Shown: positions 7,039-15,072, numbered from the stretch's first letter. The stretch: DNA of 15,359 bases from an uncultured Eggerthellaceae bacterium (GCA_934623455.1 CAKTVK010000047.1:1-15359); one strand, 5' to 3'. The notes: generated from the sequence alone by a model not told the origin. Program-made: numbers and translations.

Positions 7039-7899
7039 CTACGGAATCAGCCCGTCGTCTTCCCTGCTGAAAAATCCCTCTTTTTGCAGATCAGCTAAAA
7101 GTCCCTCAAAATAATCTTGCGTCACGCCATCACGCCCAGCGCGTCGCTCGAAATCATTCAAGTCCTCAAACACTTGCTCTGCACCAATACCGGGCACCGC
7201 CAGAACAAGACGCACAATCTCCGCGCGTTTCTGCCGCCGCGAACCTTCGAATTTATTTTGGCGCGTATATTCCTTGCTGCGACGACTGGGATTCACAGTG
7301 GTCCGTTTCAAATATGCCCCGTAATCAAGCAGCGCGTAATACCAGCCGCGCACGTTTTCATGCGGGCAGGCCTCTTTCACCAAGGGCGCAATCTGCTTAT
7401 CAGAAACATCGCATTGAACAGGGAAAAGTTCATGGAGAAACACCGTGCGCACATTCGTTTCCAAATACACCCCCGGCGCATCGAATGCGAATGCCCGCAC
7501 GCCCGCCGCCGTAGCCGGCCCAATGCCGGGAAGTGCAAGTAACGCGTCAAACTCACCCGGTATGGTTCCGCCGTACTGCGCAGCGCATTCATCGGCACAG
7601 CGCTTCAACGCCAAGGCACGGCGGTTATACCCCATGCCTTGCCATTCGTCCACCACATCGGCTGTTGATGCACTCGCCAACGCGTCAACCGTGGGAAATC
7701 TGCCAAGAAAACGCTCCCAGCGAACTAACACGCGAGCCACTTGCGTTTGCTGCAACATGACTTCGGAAACCAACACCTCATAGGGATCGCGCGTATTGCG
7801 CCACGGAAGATCGCGGTACAGCTCAGCTCCCTTATCCCAGACCAACTGGCAGAAATCCGCCTTACTCAGCGTCAGATTCTGCTGATCCCAGGTCATCAC
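7039..7899 (-). CDS. MutY-like DNA glycosylase lacking the Fe-S cluster and C-terminal domain
   Basis: An HhH-GPD glycosylase whose N-terminal half is clearly MutY-like. It has LPWRNTRDPYEVLVSEVMLQQTQV with E46 matching the catalytic Glu37 of E. coli MutY, then WQGMGYNRRA and the hairpin LPGIGPATAAGVRAFA. Several features differ from MutY. The catalytic Asp138 position (LDGN in E. coli) is LETN, with Glu147. Where MutY and Nth carry four cluster cysteines after the DLGA-like motif (here DYGAYLK), this protein has a basic segment, NPSRRSKEYTRQNKFEGSRR, with no cysteine. At 286 residues it also lacks the NUDIX-like 8-oxoG-recognition domain; a short winged-helix-like tail takes its place. I recall similar clusterless ETN-type homologues in other anaerobes. 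Adenine excision from A:8-oxoG is plausible but unproven. Start: a GTG at 7897-7899 (or the adjacent ATG at 7896) follows AGGGGA (7905-7910). It overlaps the upstream gene by 38 nt, suggesting translational coupling. Confidence 0.88.
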   Translation of the reverse strand: MMTWDQQNLTLSKADFCQLVWDKGAELYRDLPWRNTRDPYEVLVSEVMLQQTQVARVLVRWERFLGRFPTVDALASASTADVVDEWQGMGYNRRALALKRCADECAAQYGGTIPGEFDALLALPGIGPATAAGVRAFAFDAPGVYLETNVRTVFLHELFPVQCDVSDKQIAPLVKEACPHENVRGWYYALLDYGAYLKRTTVNPSRRSKEYTRQNKFEGSRRQKRAEIVRLVLAVPGIGAEQVFEDLNDFERRAGRDGVTQDYFEGLLADLQKEGFFSREDDGLIP

Positions 7900-9775
7900 G
7901 GTTTTCCCCTAGCAATGTTGCAACGTCGTTGGCTCCCTCGAACCCTAAGAACGCATCAAGTCCTTCCAGCTCACGACGAAAATCGCTTACCACCTGCTCT
8001 TCAAGCGATTTGTACTCGTCGGAATCAAGGGGCTGGTACGCCGCCAGCTTCTCGCAGATAGCGGCAGTCGTCAGCGGTTCGTACTTCCTGGTAGAAAGCG
8101 ACTCTTTATAGCTTGCCTCAATCGCTTCGCGTGCTGCCATGCAAATATCGAAGCGCGGAAGACCATTCGAGCACGCAACAAGCGTCTCCATCTGAGCCCC
8201 CTTCATAGAAGGATGCTTATTCATCAAATCGTTCCACAAAGACGTACGCTCCGATGCCGTGGGATAATCGATGTCAACCACGGTAAGCGGCTCAAGAATA
8301 TCAAGGAACGCGCCTTGGATATCCGCGTCGGTCGAACACGATGCCAAAACGTACACATCTGGATTTTCCACCGCAGAGCGAATAAGGCGAACCGCCTCAA
8401 GCGCGCCCTTCGATGGACCTTGCGCACCCGAACGAGAAGACGCGCACTCAAAGCAATCATCATCAAACGGCAGCAAGTGGCCCCACAAATCAATATCTTC
8501 CAGAAGAAGAACGCCCGAACCGTCTATCTGGCCTTTTGACGCATTGAAACGAAGTCCCAAGCTTGTTTGAGCCATAACGCACAGAACTAAATCGCCATGA
8601 ATATTCTCATCAACGTTAATGCGAACACCAGGAAGCTCCAGCTCGCCCAACGTTGCCTCCATGAAACGGGAGGCATCTTCGCGCGCAGCGGACCTGAACA
8701 CGATTGCATCCGAAACAGGCATTCCCGAAAGCCCATGTTTTTCGTTGAGGAACGAAATGAAGTTTTTCAGTTCGGGATTATTTGCAAAGCCAATGCCCAA
8801 CGCATGCATCTGCTCAATAGCGTGTTCAAACCCCGCCATATCGGCATACGTCAAACGGTTCGCAGCCTGAATGCTTTTCTGTCCCGCGCCGGGCAAGCCA
8901 AACGCAGCAATAGCGCCGTGTCCACCTTGCAGAATCTGGGACAAAAACGGCAGCACATCAGGTGCCTGCGATGCATCAGCCGCATTCTGGCCATCCCCTT
9001 GCTTGCCAGCAATCGCGGCATGATGCTCCGCGCGATTGCTCGCGCCCGCGCCACCCGTATTCCGAATGACAAAACGGTCAGAAGCGGTACCCGATTTGCT
9101 GGAAGCAGCGACCGAGCCGTCATCACCCTGAATCGCCTCGGACGCATCCTCCGCATCAGATGTATCGGATGCACCAGAGGCAGCACCGTCATTGCGCGCA
9201 GTTTCGCCATCAGAGGCATCATTGAGCGCCGGATTCGCCTGATGATACTCGCAAACATCGAAATCGGGGCACTCCGAGCAGTCTTCTTCCGTGCAGATGT
9301 CGTCTGTCAGCTCAATTTCATTTTCGATTTCATCAAGAAACTCGTCAAAGAGCGCATCCATACCGCCAAAACCCATATCGGCAAGTTGTGACGGAATGGA
9401 AGAGAGCACTTGCTCAAGCTCACCGCGATCAACGCCGAACTCCTCCAAGCGCTCAAGAGCCAAATCCTGCAGGCGCAAAACGTATTGCTGCACTTCATCT
9501 TGCGAAAGATACGGCTCCATCAAGCTGAAAATATGCTCAGCCAACGTGCGCTGCTTGCCCGAAGCCGCCAAAAACCAAGCCTGCTTCAGACCGTCAACAA
9601 AAATGTTTTCAGATGCCACGCCCTCTTTTTGGGCGCAATCGAATGCCGCCAAGTAAAGAGACGTCGCCAAAGAGTCGTCCCCTTCTTGCTGCGCGCACTG
9701 AGCGCGGTTCAAATAATCCAAGGAGCGTTTCGCAGAACGCGTACCTTCAGTGTTTAACTCGTCATTCCCAAACAC
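7862..9775 (-). CDS. Large AAA+-like protein with eroded nucleotide-binding motifs and a Cys cluster; function unknown
   Basis: 637 residues that I do not recognise as a named family. Visible parts: an N-terminal helical region of about 140 residues resembling a TPR-like repeat fold; four cysteines spaced C-X4-C-X2-C-X5-C at 161, 166, 169 and 175, suited to Zn or Fe-S; a low-complexity Ala/Ser/Asp/Gly linker to about residue 260; and a C-terminal half with the order of an AAA+ module. In that module the P-loop position (AIVFRSAAREDASRF) has no GxxGxGKT. The Walker B position reads GVLLLEDIDLWG (E426-D427, acidic pair reversed). A sensor-1-like strand VYVLASCSTDAD and a lid-like segment NGLPRFDICMAAREA follow. 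ATP hydrolysis is therefore doubtful. Start: the GTG at 9773-9775 has AAGGAGG (9784-9790) eight bases upstream. A TTG at 9835 would extend it into the HAD gene and is less likely. Its end overlaps the MutY-like gene. Confidence 0.88.
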   Translation of the reverse strand: MFGNDELNTEGTRSAKRSLDYLNRAQCAQQEGDDSLATSLYLAAFDCAQKEGVASENIFVDGLKQAWFLAASGKQRTLAEHIFSLMEPYLSQDEVQQYVLRLQDLALERLEEFGVDRGELEQVLSSIPSQLADMGFGGMDALFDEFLDEIENEIELTDDICTEEDCSECPDFDVCEYHQANPALNDASDGETARNDGAASGASDTSDAEDASEAIQGDDGSVAASSKSGTASDRFVIRNTGGAGASNRAEHHAAIAGKQGDGQNAADASQAPDVLPFLSQILQGGHGAIAAFGLPGAGQKSIQAANRLTYADMAGFEHAIEQMHALGIGFANNPELKNFISFLNEKHGLSGMPVSDAIVFRSAAREDASRFMEATLGELELPGVRINVDENIHGDLVLCVMAQTSLGLRFNASKGQIDGSGVLLLEDIDLWGHLLPFDDDCFECASSRSGAQGPSKGALEAVRLIRSAVENPDVYVLASCSTDADIQGAFLDILEPLTVVDIDYPTASERTSLWNDLMNKHPSMKGAQMETLVACSNGLPRFDICMAAREAIEASYKESLSTRKYEPLTTAAICEKLAAYQPLDSDEYKSLEEQVVSDFRRELEGLDAFLGFEGANDVATLLGENRDDLGSAESDAE

Positions 9776-9824
9776 CGAAAACGCCTCCTTCCTAAGGCAA
9801 GCGGCGCATTGCCGCCCGAAAAAC

Positions 9825-10520
9825 TTACCACTCAACTATATGCCAATTACGCTTCTTCGCGTAGCGTTCCAGCGCAGGACCGGGAGAAACAGCAATCGGA
9901 TGCTGCGAGAACTCAAGAAGCGGAATATCGGAATAATGATCCGCATAAGCGCATGTCAAATCCCAATTTCCTTTTCCGAACAATTCGTTACCGAACTTCT
10001 TTACGCGGCGCACCTTCTCTTCGCCCTCAACAGCACGGCCCTGCACCTTGCGCGTGTAGCAGCCGTTCTCGTCAACCGCCATGCGCACGGAAATCTGACG
10101 CGAGAACGCATGTTTTTCCATCGCACGCAAGATAATAGGCTCAAACGTTGCCGAAATGACCACCACGGTATCGCCCTGCTCCGCATGCCGACGCATGGCC
10201 TCGTCCGCCTGAGGGCGGTACAGCGGTTCAATCTGCTCGTCATAAAACTCATGCAGAAACGCATCGACCTGTTCTTTGGGCATACCCTCAAACGCGGAAA
10301 ACACCAAGCCACGCGCCCATTCTTCGCTTTGAGGAAGATGCCACGCATACGCAATGCCCCAAGCTGCAAGACGCAAAAGAATGGTGGGGCGCAGCATCTT
10401 GCGCGCAGAAAGATACTTCACCAGCGCAACGGGAGAATTCCCCGAAATGCTGGTGCCATCGAAGTCGAAAACTACCACGCGACCTTTTTCCTGCGCTGTC
10501 TTATCCTGCTGTTTTTCCAT
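9825..10520 (-). CDS. HAD-superfamily IB phosphatase-like hydrolase
   Basis: A 231-residue soluble protein with the haloacid dehalogenase motifs: motif I VVVFDFDGTS (nucleophile D19, acid D21), motif II VVVISATFEP, a lysine in EGEEKVRRV for motif III, and motif IV YADHYSDIPLL holding the Mg2+-binding acids. A helical cap lies between motifs I and II, as in subfamily IB (phosphoserine phosphatase SerB relatives). The substrate cannot be read from the sequence; a small phosphomonoester is likely. Start: the ATG at 10518-10520 has AAAGGG (10529-10534) eight bases upstream, and that site lies within the palindrome GCCCTAAAGGGC (10528-10539). The gene follows the ABC pair after a 156-nt gap in which I see no clear terminator, and precedes the AAA+-like gene by 49 nt. 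Confidence 0.88.
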   Translation of the reverse strand: MEKQQDKTAQEKGRVVVFDFDGTSISGNSPVALVKYLSARKMLRPTILLRLAAWGIAYAWHLPQSEEWARGLVFSAFEGMPKEQVDAFLHEFYDEQIEPLYRPQADEAMRRHAEQGDTVVVISATFEPIILRAMEKHAFSRQISVRMAVDENGCYTRKVQGRAVEGEEKVRRVKKFGNELFGKGNWDLTCAYADHYSDIPLLEFSQHPIAVSPGPALERYAKKRNWHIVEW

Positions 10521-10527
10521 ATTTCAA

Positions 10528-10539
10528 GCCCTTTAGGGC
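10528..10539 (-). promoter_or_regulatory. Palindrome overlapping the ribosome binding site of the HAD gene
   Basis: GCCCTAAAGGGC is self-complementary and contains the AAAGGG ribosome binding site of the downstream gene. As RNA it could form a 4-bp GCCC/GGGC stem with a UAAA loop, partly hiding the site. The stem is short, so the effect may be small; it could equally be a protein-binding half-site or chance. Confidence 0.3.
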
Positions 10540-10676
10540 AAGATCCTTTCTTTCAATGCGAAGGCACAAGCGCAAAGATGCGACCCCCGCAACCTGCTCT
10601 GCAAGCGCGGGCCCACGCATCGCGCGAAAAACGCATGCACCAACAACTTGCCTATTTTAGCAAATGCAATGCGTCG

Positions 10677-12536
10677 CTAGTCCTTCTCAACGGTATCATC
10701 GCAACTCGCAAACTGCGAATTGTACAAATCAGCATAGAACCCGTTCTGCGCAAGAAGCTGCTTATGAGTACCCTGCTCGATAATATCACCATTGTTGATG
10801 ACTAATATCAAATCTGCGTTACGAATGGTTGACAAGCGGTGAGCAATCACAAAACTCGTGCGACCCTCCATGAGCGCATCCATAGCGCGCTGAATGTGCT
10901 CTTCGGTACGCGTGTCCACTGAACTTGTTGCTTCATCCAGAATCAGGATGTCGCGGTTCGCCAAAATCGCACGCGCAATGGTCAAAAGCTGCCGCTGACC
11001 TTGGCTGATGTTGCTGGCGTCCTCGTTGATCACAAAGTCGTACCCACCGGGAAGCGTCTGGATGAAGTGATGCGCGCAGCCCGCCTTTGCCGCCGCTTTT
11101 ACTTCTTCATTGGTCGCGTCAAGGCGCCCGTAGCGGATGTTTTCGCGAATCGTGCCGTTGAACAACCACGTATCCTGCAAAACCATGCCGAAGCGCGCGC
11201 GAATATCGGCGCGGCTGAATTCGCGCACATCGCGACCGTTGATGCGAATAGCGCCATCGTTGACATCGTAGAAACGCATGAGCAACTTGACCAGCGTTGT
11301 CTTACCCGCACCCGTTGGTCCCACCAAGGCGACCATCTGGCCTTTTTGCACAACCGTAGAGAAGTCGTTGATAACGATCTTGTCCGGATCGTAGCCAAAT
11401 TTCACATGATCAAACTCAATGCTGCCATCGTTTTTCTCGGGCGTTTCTGGATAAAGATCAAGCGACTCTTCTTCCTGGTCCAAAAACTCAAAAATGCGCT
11501 CGGCGGAAGCAACGAGCTGCTGGATGATGTTGCTGATTTGCGTCAGCTGCGAAAGCGGCTGCGTGAAGTTTTTCACATACTGGATGAACGCCTGGATATC
11601 ACCCACCGTAATAATGCCCTGAACAGCGAATACGCTTCCCAGAATAGCCACTACAACGTAGCCTAAGTTGCCTATGAAGTCCATGACGGGCTTCATGAAG
11701 CTCGAAAGGTACATGGCGCGCCACGCGGCCTCATAAAGGCGCGTGTTCGCATCCTCGAAGCTCGCGACCGTGCTTTCTTGCCTGTTATATGCTTTCACCA
11801 GGGCATGGCCGGAAATCGCCTCTTCCACCACGCCGTTTACCTCGCCCAAAAGGCGTTGCTGCGCAAGGAAGTGCTTCTGCGAAAGCTTCACGAACACGAA
11901 AATGAGCACCGCAGAAATGGGCAGCAAAACTAACGTCACCAGCGTCATAAGCGGGTTGATAGTAAGCATCATGACCACGACGCCAATAATCGTGGCGCAC
12001 GATGTGATCATCTGCGTAAGGCTTTGATTCAGGCTTTGACCCAGCGTATCAACATCGTTGGTGATGCGCGAAAGTGTATCGCCCACGGAGTTCTTGTCGA
12101 AGAACCCGAACGGCATCCTGTTGATTTTCTCGGCGATATCCTGGCGCAGCTTGAAGCACATGCGCTGCGACACGCCCGACATAATCCAGCTTTGCACAAA
12201 TGAGCAAATCGAAGAGAGCACGTAAAGCCCAAGCGTGGCAAGAAGAATGCCCGCAATGATATCGAAATCAATGCCGCCCGTGCCATTCACTTTCGCAACA
12301 AGGCCGTTGAAGAGCTCGGTTGTAGCCTGCGAGAGCACTTTCGGGCCAATGATGTTGAACACGGTGCTTCCCAGGGCAAACAGCACGACGAAAACAAGCG
12401 CAACCTTATATATGCCCAGATAGGCGATGAATTTCTTCAGCGTTCCCTTGAAGTCCTTCGCTTTTTCCACAGGACCCATAGCGCCCGGATGGTGTCTCAT
12501 GCCACCCCTGCGCTTTCCTTCAGGCATCGGCGTCAT
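10677..12536 (-). CDS. ABC exporter half-transporter, catalytically complete NBD subunit
   Basis: A 619-residue half-transporter of the multidrug/lipid exporter type, with the membrane domain (residues about 45-340, six hydrophobic segments) fused to an ATPase domain (about 370-610). The ATPase motifs are Walker A GPTGAGKTTL (K412), Walker B ILILDEATSSVD with catalytic E535, and switch His H566 in IAHRLST. The signature reads ISQGQ instead of LSGGQ. The N-terminus is basic and His/Gly/Met-rich (MTPMPEGKRRGG). The start ATG at 12534-12536 overlaps the stop of the partner gene as ATGA, with AAAGGGGGTGATG upstream, so the two should be translated together. It most likely forms a heterodimer with the 12533-14800 product. 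The substrate is unknown; drugs, lipids or peptides are all possible. Confidence 0.95.
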   Translation of the reverse strand: MTPMPEGKRRGGMRHHPGAMGPVEKAKDFKGTLKKFIAYLGIYKVALVFVVLFALGSTVFNIIGPKVLSQATTELFNGLVAKVNGTGGIDFDIIAGILLATLGLYVLSSICSFVQSWIMSGVSQRMCFKLRQDIAEKINRMPFGFFDKNSVGDTLSRITNDVDTLGQSLNQSLTQMITSCATIIGVVVMMLTINPLMTLVTLVLLPISAVLIFVFVKLSQKHFLAQQRLLGEVNGVVEEAISGHALVKAYNRQESTVASFEDANTRLYEAAWRAMYLSSFMKPVMDFIGNLGYVVVAILGSVFAVQGIITVGDIQAFIQYVKNFTQPLSQLTQISNIIQQLVASAERIFEFLDQEEESLDLYPETPEKNDGSIEFDHVKFGYDPDKIVINDFSTVVQKGQMVALVGPTGAGKTTLVKLLMRFYDVNDGAIRINGRDVREFSRADIRARFGMVLQDTWLFNGTIRENIRYGRLDATNEEVKAAAKAGCAHHFIQTLPGGYDFVINEDASNISQGQRQLLTIARAILANRDILILDEATSSVDTRTEEHIQRAMDALMEGRTSFVIAHRLSTIRNADLILVINNGDIIEQGTHKQLLAQNGFYADLYNSQFASCDDTVEKD

Positions 12537-14800
12537 TGGACATCACCCCCTTTCGCCAGCTCCTCTTCCGAAAGCTGCGACAGCGCTATCTCACGATACG
12601 TCTCGCACCCCTCAAGCAGCTGTTCGTGCGTGCCTTGTCCCACAACGCGCCCCTCGTCAAGCACGATAATCGTATCGGCGTTCATGATGGTAGAAATGCG
12701 TTGCGCAACGATGATGACCGTCCTACCCGCAAGCTGCGTTTGCAAATCGTGGCGCAGTTTCGCATCGGTTTTATAGTCAAGCGCAGAGAAGCTGTCATCG
12801 AAAAAGTACGCGCGGGCATTAGTTGCCAAAGCACGCGCAATAGCCAAACGTTGACGTTGGCCGCCTGATACGTTCGTGCCGCCCTGCGCGATAGGCTCAA
12901 GCACCCCTTCGGGCTTATCTGCCACAAAATCGGCCGCTTGCGCGATAGAGAGTGCTTGATCGCGGCGCGCGGGAGTCAGATTGTCAACGCCGTAACCCAC
13001 ATTCGACTCAATCGTACCTGAGAAAAGAAACGCTTTCTGCGGAACGTACCCAAACGAGGAACGCAGCGCTTTCTGCGAAAGATGGCGAATGTCGATTCCA
13101 TCCAGCTCAATTGAACCTTCGTTCACGTCGTAGAAGCGTTCGATAAGACGGATAATAGTTGACTTGCCCGAACCCGTCGAACCGATAATCGCCGTTGTCT
13201 TGCCAGCCGGAGCACAAAACGACACATGATCAAGCACGTTTTCGCAGCCATCTGCATAGCGGAAACACACGTCGTTGAAGCGAATCTCAGCGCCTTTAAC
13301 GGCCTCTTCTACACTCTTCGCGGCACTGTTGCCCCGAGCGGCTTCAAAGTCGGAACGAGCCCCTTCCGCGCTCGCCGCGCCTTCCGTGCCCTTGTCCACG
13401 CCAGCAGCCTCGAACAGCTGCGCGTCGTAGACTTCCAGGGCATCTTGAATGCTTGAAGCGGTATTGATGACCTCGTCCACGCGTTGCGCTGCCACGTTCG
13501 CACGCGGAAATACAACGGCAATAACGCCAATCATCAAAAAGCTCATCACGATAATCATGGAATACGTGATGAACGCAATCAAATCACCCGTTTGCACCGT
13601 GCCCAAGTCAACATAATGTCCGCCGACCCATACGATGGCAACCGATACTAAGTTCATGACAAGCATCATCGTGGGCAGCAAAAACGCCATAGCGCGGTTC
13701 GTAAAAAGCTGCGTTCCCATCAAGTTGCTGTTTGCCGTCTGAAAACGCTCCAACTCGAAGTCTTCTCTGCCGAATGCGCGAATAACGGGCAAGCCCGTAA
13801 GAATCTCGCGTGAAACTTCATTCACTTTATCAATAAGCGTTTGCATCTTTTTGAACTTGGGCATGGTAACCGCAAAAAGAATACCGATAACCAGGGCAAT
13901 TGCAATAATGGCAAGCCCAATAATCCAGCTCATGGACACATTCGTTTGCGCCACCATAATGATAGCGCCCGTGCTGATGACCACGGTATACACCACCATG
14001 CGCTGCGCCATCATGCAGACCATCTGAATCTGCTGAATGTCGTTCGTGCCGCGCGTGATAAGCGATGCAGCAGAGAATTTATCCACTTCAGCATCGGAAA
14101 AATCAACAACGCGCTTGAAGAAGCGGCTACGCAGGTCGCGACCGATTTTTGTGGCATTACGGCAGCAGAAGAAGTTCATGATGCAGTGGACGATAAGCGC
14201 AATGGCGGCAAGCGCAATCATGATTTTACCCACATGAAGCAGGTAATCCATTTGGATATCCGCGGTGCTTACCCCGCAGGCATCGTATTCTGCTTTCGCG
14301 GCAAGGGTAGCCTGCTGGGAAAGCAGACTATCGTTATCTAATCCCGCAGAGGAAAGTACCTGATCAAGACCTTGCTCGATATCAGCCTTCGTTACACGCC
14401 CCGCCTCATACGCTTGACGCAGAGCGGCAATATCGAAATCGGGCATCGACTGGGAATAATAAGAGCAAACCAAAGGAAGCGAGATTGCATCGTCGAGCAC
14501 CGAACGATACGCTTTCCCTTCAGCATTCAACCCGTAATAACCTGCATCGACATCAAAATCGTAAGAAGCCCGTATCGTTACTTCATCATCGGCCGGGGCA
14601 AGCATGGTAACAACATCATACGTATCGGCAGAGAGCACTTCAGGAGATGGGTTTTCAATACCGCTTTGTTGAATACCGACGTCAACAATGTTCGAAGTAT
14701 ACTTAGGAAGAGCCAGCTCGCAGCATGCCTGCACCACAAAGCACAGGACAACAATCAAAAACGCCGCCTTGTGCTCCATCAAATATCGGTATATGCGCAT
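12533..14800 (-). CDS. ABC exporter half-transporter, degenerate NBD subunit with a large external loop
   Basis: 755 residues. After the first membrane helix (about 10-30) comes an insertion of about 160 residues (33-190), predicted outside the cytoplasm and rich in acidic residues. The remaining membrane helices follow, then an Ala/Glu/Ser-rich linker (about 450-510) and the ATPase domain. Walker A is intact (GSTGSGKSTII, K546) and the signature is canonical (VSGGQRQRLAIARA). The catalytic Glu is replaced by Asp (FFDDSFSALD, D669), and the switch His by Gln (IVAQRIST, Q700). These changes mark the subunit with the degenerate site in heterodimeric exporters of the TM287/288, BmrCD and LmrCD kind. 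Start: the ATG at 14798-14800 has AAGGA (14808-14812) seven bases upstream and gives MRIYRYLMEHK. The frame continues to 14980 but the extension is not protein-like. It is the first gene of the minus-strand series. Confidence 0.95.
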   Translation of the reverse strand: MRIYRYLMEHKAAFLIVVLCFVVQACCELALPKYTSNIVDVGIQQSGIENPSPEVLSADTYDVVTMLAPADDEVTIRASYDFDVDAGYYGLNAEGKAYRSVLDDAISLPLVCSYYSQSMPDFDIAALRQAYEAGRVTKADIEQGLDQVLSSAGLDNDSLLSQQATLAAKAEYDACGVSTADIQMDYLLHVGKIMIALAAIALIVHCIMNFFCCRNATKIGRDLRSRFFKRVVDFSDAEVDKFSAASLITRGTNDIQQIQMVCMMAQRMVVYTVVISTGAIIMVAQTNVSMSWIIGLAIIAIALVIGILFAVTMPKFKKMQTLIDKVNEVSREILTGLPVIRAFGREDFELERFQTANSNLMGTQLFTNRAMAFLLPTMMLVMNLVSVAIVWVGGHYVDLGTVQTGDLIAFITYSMIIVMSFLMIGVIAVVFPRANVAAQRVDEVINTASSIQDALEVYDAQLFEAAGVDKGTEGAASAEGARSDFEAARGNSAAKSVEEAVKGAEIRFNDVCFRYADGCENVLDHVSFCAPAGKTTAIIGSTGSGKSTIIRLIERFYDVNEGSIELDGIDIRHLSQKALRSSFGYVPQKAFLFSGTIESNVGYGVDNLTPARRDQALSIAQAADFVADKPEGVLEPIAQGGTNVSGGQRQRLAIARALATNARAYFFDDSFSALDYKTDAKLRHDLQTQLAGRTVIIVAQRISTIMNADTIIVLDEGRVVGQGTHEQLLEGCETYREIALSQLSEEELAKGGDVQ

Positions 14801-14824
14801 ATTCACATCCTTCTTTTTTAACCG

Positions 14825-14846
14825 ATATATTGTAACGCCGTGCGTT
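14825..14846 (-). promoter_or_regulatory. Possible -10 box and adjoining palindrome ahead of the ABC exporter genes
   Basis: On the minus strand, AACGC-ACG-GCGTT (14834-14846) is a 5-bp-arm palindrome directly followed by TACAAT and an AT-rich stretch, about 30 nt before the ATG. TACAAT matches five of six consensus -10 bases, but I find no good -35 at the usual distance. This is the pattern of an activator- or repressor-controlled promoter; a regulator site abutting the -10 is a guess. No regulator gene is visible nearby. Confidence 0.3.
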
Positions 14847-14946
14847 CCCGGGAAGAAAATACGCTCTGCCTTGTTGCCAAGTTGCCACTTATCGTGCCGC
14901 AGGTCGAGAGGGCAAACTAAAGTGGAAAGCGGTGTACATAATGGGT

Positions 14947-14975
14947 GAAAAAAAGAAAAACCCGGCGAACCGGGC
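14947..14975 (-). terminator. Terminator after the downstream tRNA-Asp
   Basis: Read on the minus strand, CCCGG-TTCG-CCGGG (plus-strand 14961-14974) is a perfect 5-bp GC stem with a tetraloop, followed by TTTTTCTTTT. It begins about 14 nt after the CCA end of the tRNA gene. This is a standard intrinsic terminator. Confidence 0.88.
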
Positions 14976-14988
14976 AGCATTCATAGAA

Positions 14989-15065
14989 TGGCGGGATGTA
15001 CGGGACTCGAACCCGCGACCTCTGGCGTGACAGGCCAGCGCTCTAACCAACTGAGCTAACACCCC
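14989..15065 (-). tRNA. tRNA-Asp (GTC), copy 2
   Basis: A 77-nt gene including the encoded CCA. Read on the minus strand it has the acceptor GGGGTGT paired with ACATCCC (one G-U pair), a D arm with GCTCAGTTGGTTAGAGC, an anticodon stem CTGGC/GCCAG around loop CTGTCAC (anticodon GTC, Asp), and a T arm with GGGTTCGAGTCCC. The discriminator base is G, as expected for tRNA-Asp. It is identical to the copy at 15114-15190. It has no obvious promoter of its own: the only upstream DNA before the other copy is 48 nt holding a terminator-like hairpin. Confidence 0.97.
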
Positions 15066-15072
15066 ATTTGTC

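Noticed and set aside
8597..9391. Plus-strand 264-residue ORF
   Set aside because: Antisense to the AAA+-like gene, which has a strong ribosome binding site and protein-like composition.
9750..10805. Plus-strand 351-residue ORF
   Set aside because: Antisense to the HAD gene and its flanks. The HAD motifs on the minus strand are unambiguous.
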